57,523 nucleotides of DNA from a virus. The stretch covers positions 1 to 57,523 of IMG/VR virus record IMGVR_UViG_3300032268_001051, one strand, 5' to 3'. Below, in pieces: positions 33,797-41,778 of this stretch. Position 1 is the stretch's first letter. Every line of letters starts with the position of its first letter. A program made the translations under genes and the position numbers. Under the pieces are notes generated by a model. That model saw nothing but the letters and a program-made list of their open reading frames with translations, ran no database searches and was not told the DNA's origin.

Positions 33797-36700
33797 TTAA
33801 ATATTCTCAAACGAAGCTCCTGTTGGAGTGATGAAGAATTCGATGTCGATGAATTCTAACGCCTTCGTAGGTTTTAAGTAAATCTTACCTGTAAGTGTAT
33901 TTCTATCCAAATCCTCAGGAGTAGATGAAACTGTTACACGGAAATCGTATAAACCTCTATCTCTTCTGATTGAATCTAAGATTGGGTTAACACTGTCTAA
34001 GAATTGTTGTCTAACGATTTGGTCGTTTTGTTCGAACAATAATCTTACAGCCACCGCTGAAATCAACTTACGAGCTTGTAACAACAATCTTCTAACGTTT
34101 AATCTGTTAAGAGCGGTATCAGCAACTTGTAAAGTTTTGTTACCCCAAATTACAGTTCCTACATCAGAGAAAGTTGCGATTGGATTGATTCTACCTTGAT
34201 ATAAAGTATCTCTATCTTCTTGAGTTAGTTTAACTCTCGCTTTAACTGAATTTACAAGACCTCTTGTGTAACCCGCTGATGCGAACCAAGGGAATGCGAT
34301 GTTATCAGTTAATGCTAAGTTTCTACAAACTTCACCTGTTGCAGGTAGATAGATTTGTGTATTATTAACAGTGTCTCTTACAAGTATCCAAGGATAGTAA
34401 GTCGCTGTGTAGTTAGAATCGATTCCTGTGTTATCAAGAGCATCTACAGCTTCTTGTGGATAAACAATTAATTGAGGGTCAGTAGCATCTGGTGAGAACA
34501 TATCATAGTCAGGAGTCGTTGCGATATACACAGAATCCGCTCTTTGAAATTGAACCATGTCGATTGCTGATTCAACTAAGTTTGAGTTATCTATATAGTT
34601 AATTGATGCGGTTGCGAACACGTTAATATTTGTAGATTCAGGATTTGCAAAAGTTAAAATACCAAGTAAGTAAGCATAGTAGTCAGTGTTAGCAAAATCA
34701 CTTCTATTATTCTCAACCACTATTCTCTTAAAGATACCATCACCAGTTGCTGTTGGATATCTTTGGTCAGGTGCGAAACCTGCCATGAAACCTGAAGCAC
34801 CTAATTGGAATCTATCTTCGTTTGTTCTCCACTCTCTGTAGATATCCCAACCATCAAATCCACCAGCAAAACAACATGTGTATTTTCTAGCGTAAATAAA
34901 ATAATAAGGGTTTTCTTGAGAATCAGGGTCGTTTCTGAATTCAGCAACACCACACTCGAAAGCTGTTTGACCACTTGTGTCATATATGTTACCAATTGTC
35001 ACAACGGTTGCACCTGAGTCCATATGGAAACCTTTTGAAAGATAATTCCAAGGAATAGAGTCAGTTGCTTGTGCCCAATCACCAACAGGGTTTTGTTGAC
35101 CTTTGTATTGTAAGAACGAATCATCAATACCGTATTGTGTTGCAAAACCTAAATAAGTTCTTCTAACAACATCACCAGGAGATTCAACCGCGTTAGAGCC
35201 ACCTGAAGTAGTTCCAAACGGAGGATTATAAATTACTTCACCAGGGAAGTTATATTTTGTTTTGAATACAATGTAAGGTGAAGGATTAGAAGCTGAATCA
35301 TACTCTCTTTGTGTGTATCCATTGAATCCACAAGGAAGAGCATCGATAGGAGCACCGTCCGCCATTTCAACCATAATGTATCTTGAAACTAAAGCGTATT
35401 CACCATTTGAAGTTCCAATTCTAACACCGATAAAGTTGTTAGTTGCTGGGTCCATAGTGCAATTCGTGTATTTCTCAAGAACTACAGGATTTTGGTCTGT
35501 GTCAAAGAAATCTCTAACCAAAATATCAAATGTCATATTATTATATGAAAGGTTTGCAATTGAAACCTTAACTTCTGTATTTGCTGCATCACCATCAGAA
35601 ATAGATATAAATCTGAAAAGATTATAAACTCTATTACCTCTTAGTTCAGAAACAAAGTAAGGAGTCTTAGGTGACTGATATCTTTGTAATTTCCAAGCTA
35701 TTGTCGTTGTTGAGTTTGTAACTCTTGCTTCAGGTAAAGCAACTAATTCACAATTCAAACCTCTAATGTAACTTTGATTGAATGCGTAGTTTAAAGAACC
35801 TGGATAAATTTCTTCAATAAACAATGGAACTTCATTTCTCGATTTTCCAAAGTTATCAATACCAAACACTTTTGTAAGATATTTTGAAGAAGACGCTAAC
35901 AACGATGTCTCGAAAGAGAACGTGTCTGCATCTTTTGTAACACCAGAAACTAAGAAAGTTCCAAAAGGATTCTTAGTAACTCCTGAGTATTGGTCAGAAC
36001 AAACTAACTGAACATCAGTTAAACCTGTAACCTCATAAACAGGTCCGTGATTAGGACTTGAAGCACTATTAGTGAAAAGAGAAATACCTCTTGAACGTAA
36101 AGTTGCTACAACCATATTGTTATAGTCAAGGAAAGCAGTTCCAGAAAAAGTATAACTATTACCTGATACTGTTCCACTATAAACAGTGCTACCTAAAGAA
36201 ACTAAATTAGATACTACATAATCAAATGAATATCCTGAATAGTTGTTTCCACTAGGGATATCAAATGTTGCGTAGAACCAAGGGTCGTTATCCCCAGATG
36301 ATAAATCGTTATTATCTAAATTAGTTGAATCACTTCCAAACGCATTAACAATTGTTGTATAACCTGATAAATTCGCATAATCAGTTCCAGGAATTGAACC
36401 GTAAATAACTGCAGTTGTTGCAGATAAAGAAGGAGTATCAATTATATTACCAACGTATGTGTTAAAACCTTCAGCATATGTTGAAGTTGAACCGTTTGAT
36501 AATGTAAATTGAGTGTTTAAATCTAAAGCCACGGGTGCTGGTAATGCACCTCCAACGAATGTAATTGTATTTCCTGAAGTAGAACCCGTGAAAGACGCAC
36601 TCCAAGGAGCTGTTGCAATCGCCGAGTTGATACCGATAGTTGTCGGGTCAGGGTTAGCTGTTACTCTTATACTCCAAGATGGACCTGCGTCATAACCAGA

Positions 36701-37006
36701 TAAACCAAGAATTCTTGTAAAGAACATTTGGTTAGACTGTTGGAGATAAGATTTGGCAATATACGCCGCTTCATATTTAGGGATTTGTGTATTCACGAAC
36801 TTCTCTGGAACTGTTCCACCAAAGTAAGCTTGGAATTCATCATAGTTGGTAATAAATACAGGTTCAAATGCTGGTCCTTTGATGGATTCTCCAACAAGAC
36901 CGAGTGTAGTTACACCGACACTTTGAGCCACGAAAGATAAGTCAGTTTCAGATGTGTATACACCAGGTGAAACGAATACTTTTTGATTTGCTTGTGCTGT
37001 TGCCAT
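33797..37006 (-). CDS. Tail sheath protein, T4 gp18-like, oversized
   Basis: The 1069-residue protein has the sheath hallmarks at both ends. The N-terminus KVFVSPGVYTSETDLSFVAQ leads to VGVTTLGLVGESIKGPAFEP. The C-terminal core includes WGNKTLQVADTALNRLNVRR and the DIEFFITPTGASFE ending. The contracting core of gp18-type sheaths is normally about 400-660 residues, so about 400 extra residues lie between about 110 and 600, rich in Ser/Thr/Tyr/Asn beta segments, likely outward-facing domains. It drives tail contraction. A terminator follows, and the motif CTAATATTTATC lies about 35 nt upstream. Confidence 0.9.
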   Translation of the reverse strand: MATAQANQKVFVSPGVYTSETDLSFVAQSVGVTTLGLVGESIKGPAFEPVFITNYDEFQAYFGGTVPEKFVNTQIPKYEAAYIAKSYLQQSNQMFFTRILGLSGYDAGPSWSIRVTANPDPTTIGINSAIATAPWSASFTGSTSGNTITFVGGALPAPVALDLNTQFTLSNGSTSTYAEGFNTYVGNIIDTPSLSATTAVIYGSIPGTDYANLSGYTTIVNAFGSDSTNLDNNDLSSGDNDPWFYATFDIPSGNNYSGYSFDYVVSNLVSLGSTVYSGTVSGNSYTFSGTAFLDYNNMVVATLRSRGISLFTNSASSPNHGPVYEVTGLTDVQLVCSDQYSGVTKNPFGTFLVSGVTKDADTFSFETSLLASSSKYLTKVFGIDNFGKSRNEVPLFIEEIYPGSLNYAFNQSYIRGLNCELVALPEARVTNSTTTIAWKLQRYQSPKTPYFVSELRGNRVYNLFRFISISDGDAANTEVKVSIANLSYNNMTFDILVRDFFDTDQNPVVLEKYTNCTMDPATNNFIGVRIGTSNGEYALVSRYIMVEMADGAPIDALPCGFNGYTQREYDSASNPSPYIVFKTKYNFPGEVIYNPPFGTTSGGSNAVESPGDVVRRTYLGFATQYGIDDSFLQYKGQQNPVGDWAQATDSIPWNYLSKGFHMDSGATVVTIGNIYDTSGQTAFECGVAEFRNDPDSQENPYYFIYARKYTCCFAGGFDGWDIYREWRTNEDRFQLGASGFMAGFAPDQRYPTATGDGIFKRIVVENNRSDFANTDYYAYLLGILTFANPESTNINVFATASINYIDNSNLVESAIDMVQFQRADSVYIATTPDYDMFSPDATDPQLIVYPQEAVDALDNTGIDSNYTATYYPWILVRDTVNNTQIYLPATGEVCRNLALTDNIAFPWFASAGYTRGLVNSVKARVKLTQEDRDTLYQGRINPIATFSDVGTVIWGNKTLQVADTALNRLNVRRLLLQARKLISAVAVRLLFEQNDQIVRQQFLDSVNPILDSIRRDRGLYDFRVTVSSTPEDLDRNTLTGKIYLKPTKALEFIDIEFFITPTGASFENI

Positions 37007-37039
37007 TATTAAATTATTCTAATGCAGATTTATTTTAAT

Positions 37040-37051
37040 GATAAATATTAG
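37040..37051 (-). promoter_or_regulatory. TATTTATA promoter-like motif before the tail sheath
   Basis: CTAATATTTATC reads toward the sheath from about 35 nt upstream of the ATG. The 119-nt gap holds divergent motifs, one for the sheath and one for the plus-strand small gene. Confidence 0.5.
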
Positions 37052-37083
37052 TATCTGAATGAAAAAACTTGACTTTCTGATAT

Positions 37084-37095
37084 CTATTTATAAAC
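37084..37095 (+). promoter_or_regulatory. TATTTATA promoter-like motif before the small plus-strand gene
   Basis: CTATTTATAAAC lies about 30 nt upstream of the ATG at 37126 and faces away from the sheath motif at 37040. The motif's occurrence in the correct orientation for an isolated plus-strand gene supports its promoter role. Confidence 0.55.
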
Positions 37096-37125
37096 GGTGA
37101 GAATTAATTCTGCCTTTTTTCTACC

Positions 37126-37287
37126 ATGAAAACGAAGAAAGAAATCAAAAACATAAAAATATCCCCTGAATCACATGAAATCCTAAAAAAATACTGTGAT
37201 AAGAGAGGAATTAAAATTTATAAGTTTTTAGAAAATTTGATAATGGAAAAGTGTATTGAAAAGAAAGATATCTACGGAGAGAACTAA
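37126..37287 (+). CDS. Small ribbon-helix-helix-like protein, possible regulator
   Basis: The 53-residue basic protein (MKTKKEIKNIKISPESHEIL at the N-terminus) has a beta strand IKNIKISPE followed by two helices (SHEILKKYCDKRGIKIYK; FLENLIMEKCIEK). This is the layout of Arc/CopG-type ribbon-helix-helix DNA-binding proteins. It is the only plus-strand gene between the sheath and gp15-like genes. It has its own promoter-like motif, and its TAA overlaps the TAG of the converging gene by 3 nt. A transcriptional regulator role is inferred from the fold pattern. Confidence 0.65.
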   Translation: MKTKKEIKNIKISPESHEILKKYCDKRGIKIYKFLENLIMEKCIEKKDIYGEN

Positions 37288-38324
37288 ACTAACTTGTTTT
37301 CAAAAAGAATATTACCCTCCAACGTGTTATCGTTTTTGATAACCTCAATTCTCAAGATATCATCCAAAGTTACTTGAATAACATTTAAGTCCGTTCCATA
37401 ATAATTGTTGTTGATGTAAACATCATACGAATTAATATTATTTGAAGAAATAAAAGTCATGTCAACGGTATAATCGACAAGACCGCTAAGAACTGTGTTA
37501 CCCGAAACAAATAAAAAGTTTTGACCGAACTCATCAGGATTCTCAGGATATATGTCTCTCTTTTTCTTTTTGATTTCAGATTGAACTTCGAATACTTGAG
37601 AAACTCTAGCAATTGCTGGTTTAACTTCAAACTCTTCTTCGTCAATCAAATAACCCAACATCGTAAAATCATAACTTTGAACATAATACTTTCTTGAATC
37701 CAAATTCATTTGAGACTCATCAGCTACGTTATTTAATATTATCGGAACATATTGACCTTTAATAAAAGTATATGCTTGTCTTGATGAAAACTTCTGCATA
37801 ACAATTTTATTGAGTTGGTTCAACTCTCTCATTCTATTACAGATAAACTTAAGACTGTAATTAATATCAACAGGAACTGGTTGTGGTATTGTGTATATGT
37901 CCATACCTTGTTCATTACCATTCCAAGTTGGAACTGAGGCATAATAGAATTGTTTCCTGTTAGGAATTGTATATTGTAATGCGGGATTAGTTCCGTATTT
38001 AACGTCAGGGCTTCTTACAACTGTGATAAAAGGTGGTGAAGGGTTAAAATCCAAATCAACAAATAATGCAGTTTCAACATACTGAGCCCAGTTTTGAGTT
38101 GTTATGATTGTATCAACCATAGGAACAACTTTACCTGCTGTCACAACCTCTAAATCAGCTTTAACAAAATCTAACATACCTCTATCCAAATCAGCATGTA
38201 ATACAGATTTAGGAAGATATGTCCCATCCTTATTAATAAATTCCAACAACTGTTCTCTCCTTGCAGACAATGTCTTCTGAGGAACTAATGGTAATGTTGG
38301 TTTGACTTGTTTAGGTAATGGCAT
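37284..38324 (-). CDS. Tail sheath stabiliser / completion protein, gp15-like
   Basis: The 346-residue protein shows the pattern of gp15-type tail terminators: a PVDINYSLKFICNRMRELNQ helix, a short NKIVMQKFSSRQAY segment, and YVQSYDFTMLGYLIDEEEFE. In T4, gp15 (272 residues) caps the finished tail and joins it to the neck. The extra C-terminal about 80 residues are beta-like. It lies next to the sheath, with connector-type genes upstream. It ends in TAG, overlapping the stop of the converging small gene. The assignment is by pattern and position, so alternatives such as another neck protein remain. Confidence 0.6.
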   Translation of the reverse strand: MPLPKQVKPTLPLVPQKTLSARREQLLEFINKDGTYLPKSVLHADLDRGMLDFVKADLEVVTAGKVVPMVDTIITTQNWAQYVETALFVDLDFNPSPPFITVVRSPDVKYGTNPALQYTIPNRKQFYYASVPTWNGNEQGMDIYTIPQPVPVDINYSLKFICNRMRELNQLNKIVMQKFSSRQAYTFIKGQYVPIILNNVADESQMNLDSRKYYVQSYDFTMLGYLIDEEEFEVKPAIARVSQVFEVQSEIKKKKRDIYPENPDEFGQNFLFVSGNTVLSGLVDYTVDMTFISSNNINSYDVYINNNYYGTDLNVIQVTLDDILRIEVIKNDNTLEGNILFENKLV

Positions 38325-38331
38325 TCTTTAA

Positions 38332-39027
38332 TTATTTTGTCATTAATCCAACTTGTTTTAACGCACCCCAATGAGATGACGAGTTAGATGAACTAGCACC
38401 ACTTACAACACCTGCACCTCTACCTCCTGACTTTCCCACAAACACGTTTGACGAAGGAACCCCACTGCTCACAGCCGCTCTAACATTGTTTTTAGTAACA
38501 GGTCCCACGGCATATGGTTCAATTATAAAAAGTTTATTTTTGTTTACATATGGACTAACCGCCAACTCATTTGCTTTCTTACAACCAGCACTAAATAAGT
38601 AGACAGGAATCTTTGGGTTCTTTTCCAAGAAGTCTTCAATATCTCTTGTTGATGTGCTATATCTGAAACCTTTTATTTTCTTATCGTTTCCCAATCCTGA
38701 ATTTAATAATTTTACTTGTGAATCGATGTCCAAATCTCCATCTCTATAATCTAACCCACCAACCAATACAGCATCAAATGAACCAGTTGATTTGACAGGG
38801 GATTTAACAGCAGTCTTACTTTTCGAACTTAATTCTTTACCAAATTCTTTTTGATATGCCTTTCTTGTCAACGGACCTGCTTTACCATCAACTCCGTCAC
38901 CCTTTGGACCGAAATCACCTAAGTCATATTTCTTAACCAAGATTTTTTGAATCTTTTCAACTTCAGGGTCGTATTCAATCTCATTGATTAAAAACTTAAG
39001 TTGGTTTTCAGAAATTAAGTATTCCAT
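38332..39027 (-). CDS. Peptidoglycan-binding-domain protein with unknown alpha/beta domain
   Basis: The 231-residue protein opens MEYLISENQLKFLINE, then has a peptidoglycan-binding domain 1-type segment at about residues 20-65 (VEKIQKILVKKYDLGDFG, then DGKAGPLTRKAYQKEFG). A Ser/Lys linker leads to an alpha/beta domain (about 82-200) with VLVGGLDY and VYLFSAGCKKANELA, where the FSAGC turn could hold a nucleophile. The tail is Gly/Ser-rich. It might be a cell-wall-acting enzyme or lysin, or a packaged protein, given the [IL]SE N-terminus. No classical endolysin domain is otherwise seen in the window. Confidence 0.65.
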   Translation of the reverse strand: MEYLISENQLKFLINEIEYDPEVEKIQKILVKKYDLGDFGPKGDGVDGKAGPLTRKAYQKEFGKELSSKSKTAVKSPVKSTGSFDAVLVGGLDYRDGDLDIDSQVKLLNSGLGNDKKIKGFRYSTSTRDIEDFLEKNPKIPVYLFSAGCKKANELAVSPYVNKNKLFIIEPYAVGPVTKNNVRAAVSSGVPSSNVFVGKSGGRGAGVVSGASSSNSSSHWGALKQVGLMTK

Positions 39028-39057
39028 TTTATTAATTATTAAATTATATATATTTTA

Positions 39058-39570
39058 TTATATCCCTCTGAATTCATTTTCACTAACATAAGTGGCAACC
39101 ACAGTTCTGTAGAATGGTTTATATCCACCATATGTATGTTTATTATCAGACCTTACATATCCATCATCACTTACAACATAATATCTAACCCTGTCCTCAC
39201 TCTCATAGTAACCAAAGTAATCTCCTTGGAATATTTCAACCTGTAAATCTTCCAAAGTCTTTTGATAAATTGAGAATTTCATATTGCCAGGTTCTTGCAA
39301 TTCAATTTTTGAATTACCGTAATTCTTACCCGTAGGTGCCATAACCTGAACATAACCTTTGAGTTCAACAGGTGCCAAGAATTGAATTCCATCTTCCAAA
39401 ACCTCACCATAAACATCATCAGTTTTGGTTTTATATCTATCAATACGATAAAGTATAACGGTAAAGTTCATGTCACCAATTAACCACTCCTCACCCATAC
39501 CGATATCTAAAGCATAATCTTCACGACCAAAGAACTTACCTAATCTTGTTATAGGGACTAAATTTTCCAT
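39058..39570 (-). CDS. Neck/connector-type structural protein
   Basis: The 170-residue protein starts MENLVPITRLGKFFGREDYA. An upstream in-frame ATG at 39624 would run into the divergent SET gene. The ATG at 39570 is directly preceded by GTATTTATCAAT, so it is chosen. The core (NFTVILYRIDRYKTKTDDVY, then GIQFLAPVELKGYVQV) is beta-rich and resembles small connector proteins of T4-like phages. No enzyme motif is seen. Its position near gp15-like and gp13-like genes suggests a head-tail joining role. Confidence in the exact identity is low. Confidence 0.6.
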   Translation of the reverse strand: MENLVPITRLGKFFGREDYALDIGMGEEWLIGDMNFTVILYRIDRYKTKTDDVYGEVLEDGIQFLAPVELKGYVQVMAPTGKNYGNSKIELQEPGNMKFSIYQKTLEDLQVEIFQGDYFGYYESEDRVRYYVVSDDGYVRSDNKHTYGGYKPFYRTVVATYVSENEFRGI

Positions 39571-39605
39571 ATTGATAAATACTTTATTGTTGTTTATATT
39601 TACAC
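39571..39605. promoter_or_regulatory. Divergent promoter region between connector and SET genes
   Basis: This 38-nt gap holds GTATTTATCAAT on the minus strand (39571-39582), touching the connector ATG, and TTTATATTTACACC on the plus strand (39592-39605), 3 nt before the SET ATG. Two back-to-back motif copies explain the strand switch. Confidence 0.55.
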
Positions 39606-39608
39606 CAA

Positions 39609-39974
39609 ATGGAAATAAGACCATCTACAAAAATAATTTTAAAGAAAAGTCCAATTCACGGTTTGGGTGTTTTTTCAAGTCAAAAAATATCTAAAGGTGA
39701 ACCAATAGAAGAGTGCCCATTCTTAGCATTCCCACAAAACAAAAACGAACAAGTTCCCGCTTTTTCAAACTATACTTTTTGTTTCCCAAGAGGTGAAATG
39801 TGGACAACACATGCATTAGTTACGGGTTACGGTTCTTACTATAATCATTCTGAGAACGCCAATGTTGATTGGTATACAGAAAATGAATTAGGTCTTTTTG
39901 TTTTCAAAGCACTTAGAGACATTGAAAAAGATGAAGAACTTTTTATAAACTACGCAAATGGTGTCGTTTTTTGA
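39609..39974 (+). CDS. Minimal SET-domain lysine methyltransferase
   Basis: The 121-residue protein is a stand-alone SET domain. HGLGVFSSQKISKGEPI (residues 17-33) is the N-SET beta unit, GSYYNHSENANVDW contains the NHS cofactor motif (79-81), and FKALRDIEKDEELFINYA carries the ELFINYA catalytic-tyrosine motif (110-116). There are no pre-SET or post-SET zinc cysteines. Its size equals that of the chlorella-virus vSET enzyme (119 residues). It should transfer methyl groups from S-adenosylmethionine to protein lysine. The substrate is unknown; host or phage DNA-binding proteins are candidates. It is coupled to the SNF2 helicase by a TGATG overlap. Confidence 0.85.
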   Translation: MEIRPSTKIILKKSPIHGLGVFSSQKISKGEPIEECPFLAFPQNKNEQVPAFSNYTFCFPRGEMWTTHALVTGYGSYYNHSENANVDWYTENELGLFVFKALRDIEKDEELFINYANGVVF

Positions 39975-41734
39975 TGAATGATAATACCATATCAATGGAA
40001 TCAAAAGCACTTTCCATTTTGGAAACATATAATGGTGCAAACAATTATATTCTTGAATTAAAAAGAAAATCAGAAATAAATCGTAAGTTCTATCCAACAA
40101 GAAGTCAGGCAGAATACATTATTAACAATCATGACAAACAACCCAAGGTCGCAAAGAAATGGGTTATCCTCGATGCATACTTCGCACAGAAATTAGCCGA
40201 CGATAGATTGTTAACTGAAATTCCAGAAAAGGTTTGGGTTGAAAAATTACTTGCTGATAAAGAAAAGGCATTCCACATTTGGGGTAAGATAAAAGAATCA
40301 CAAGAGCTTCATGATTTTTGGTTACCAAAAGCCGCGATAATCAAAGACAATACTGTAAAAGATGTTGTGGTAGATTATGAAAAATATTCTAAACGACCTT
40401 TGTTGTCACATCAGAAAGAAGCAATCCAAAAACTTCTCGAAAATAAAAAATTCATTTTAGCAGACGATATGGGTCTTGGTAAAACAACCTCAAGTATCGT
40501 CGCAGCACTTGAGTCGGGAGCCAAAAAAATCCTAATCATTTGTCCCGCAACTTTGAAAATAAACTGGAAAAGAGAAATTGAGAATTATTCTGATAGGTCA
40601 ATCTTCATTGCTGAAGGAAAACAATTTTCAACAGAGCACGACTTTGTTATTATAAACTACGACATTATAAAAAATTTTCATGACGATAAGAAAAAAGATG
40701 AGTCGCAAATTCTTGGAGCCAATTTTGATTTGGTGGTTATTGATGAAGCACACTATATCAAAAACGCTCAAGCCCAAAGAACAAAATTAATCAATGACTT
40801 TGTAAAAAAAATAGACCGTCTGTGGTTGCTCACAGGAACACCATTGACATCACGCCCAATTGATTATTATAATTTATTAAGTTTGATAGACTCTCCAGTT
40901 GCCAAAAATTGGATGGCTTATGTTATAAGATACTGTCAAGGATACCAATTCAAAGTTGGCCCAAGAAAAGTGTGGAATGTAATGGGTGCATCCAATTTGG
41001 AAGAGTTAAGAGATAGAACCTCAGGTCTGACCTTAAGGAGATTGAAAGAAGATGTATTAGACTTACCTGATAAAATTATAACTCCAATCTATTTGAGATT
41101 AAAATCAAAAGAGTATGAAGAGGTTATGGGAGAATACTACAATTGGTATGAAAAAAATCCTGAAGAATCTAAATCTTTGACGGTCCAATTCACAAAACTT
41201 ACAAAAGTAAGACAGATAATTGCCAACGAAAAAATTACACAAACAATAGAGTTAGCCGAAAACATTTTAGAACAAGATAAGAAGGTTATTATCTTTTGTA
41301 ATTTTACAGAATCATTAAATAAAATTGTTGAACACTTTGGAAAATCTGCGGTTAAGGTTGACGGTTCCATGTCAAAAACAGAAAGACAACATAGTGTTGA
41401 TGAGTTCCAAGACAACCCCAAAGTAAAAGTTTTTGTTGGAAACATTAAGGCCGCTGGTGTTGGTTTAACATTAACCTCCGCTGAAGCAGTAATTATGAAT
41501 GACCTATCGTTCTTACCATCCGACCACTCCCAATCCGAAGATAGAGCGTATAGATATGGTCAAAAAAATAACGTTCTCGTTTATTATCCTATTTTCGAAA
41601 ATACAATCGAAGGAATTATCTACGATATCCTCAACGCAAAAAAACAAGTTATCTCAACTGTAATGGGTGATAACGTAAATTCAGCTGATTATGCTGAAGA
41701 AATTTTAAGAAGAATCAACGAGTTAAGACATTAA
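39974..41734 (+). CDS. SNF2-family DNA helicase/translocase, SMARCAL1-like
   Basis: The 586-residue protein has all SNF2 ATPase motifs: DDMGLGKTTSS (Walker A, about residues 163-173), VVIDEAHYIKN (DEAH, about 255), LLTGTPLTSRP, LRRLKEDVLDLPDK and RAYRYGQKNN near residue 525. The motif set and spacing resemble SMARCAL1-type annealing helicases. In T4-like phages such an enzyme may replace UvsW in reversing forks and processing recombination intermediates. The ATG at 39974 overlaps the SET stop by 1 nt and is preferred to a TTG one codon earlier. The N-terminal 120 residues are unassigned. Confidence 0.88.
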   Translation: MNDNTISMESKALSILETYNGANNYILELKRKSEINRKFYPTRSQAEYIINNHDKQPKVAKKWVILDAYFAQKLADDRLLTEIPEKVWVEKLLADKEKAFHIWGKIKESQELHDFWLPKAAIIKDNTVKDVVVDYEKYSKRPLLSHQKEAIQKLLENKKFILADDMGLGKTTSSIVAALESGAKKILIICPATLKINWKREIENYSDRSIFIAEGKQFSTEHDFVIINYDIIKNFHDDKKKDESQILGANFDLVVIDEAHYIKNAQAQRTKLINDFVKKIDRLWLLTGTPLTSRPIDYYNLLSLIDSPVAKNWMAYVIRYCQGYQFKVGPRKVWNVMGASNLEELRDRTSGLTLRRLKEDVLDLPDKIITPIYLRLKSKEYEEVMGEYYNWYEKNPEESKSLTVQFTKLTKVRQIIANEKITQTIELAENILEQDKKVIIFCNFTESLNKIVEHFGKSAVKVDGSMSKTERQHSVDEFQDNPKVKVFVGNIKAAGVGLTLTSAEAVIMNDLSFLPSDHSQSEDRAYRYGQKNNVLVYYPIFENTIEGIIYDILNAKKQVISTVMGDNVNSADYAEEILRRINELRH

Positions 41735-41745
41735 ACGCACTTACA

Positions 41746-41759
41746 GATTATTTATTTAG
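41746..41759 (+). promoter_or_regulatory. TATTTATA promoter-like motif before the SOD-fusion gene
   Basis: GATTATTTATTTAG lies 19 nt upstream of the ATG at 41779 in a 44-nt gap after the SNF2 gene. It is a weaker match to the recurring motif. Confidence 0.4.
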
Positions 41760-41778
41760 AAATAGATAATCAAATATC

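Noticed and set aside
13129-38324. Possible stop-codon reassignment (TAG or TGA), as known in some large gut phages
   Set aside because: TAA, TAG and TGA all end genes with sensible lengths and overlapping starts (for example TAG at 37284, TGA at 39972 and 51065). No gene is interrupted by in-frame stops except the broken fibre gene.
39571-39624. N-terminal extension of the connector gene to an ATG at 39624
   Set aside because: It would overlap the divergent SET gene and its promoter region; the ATG at 39570 follows the recurring promoter motif.
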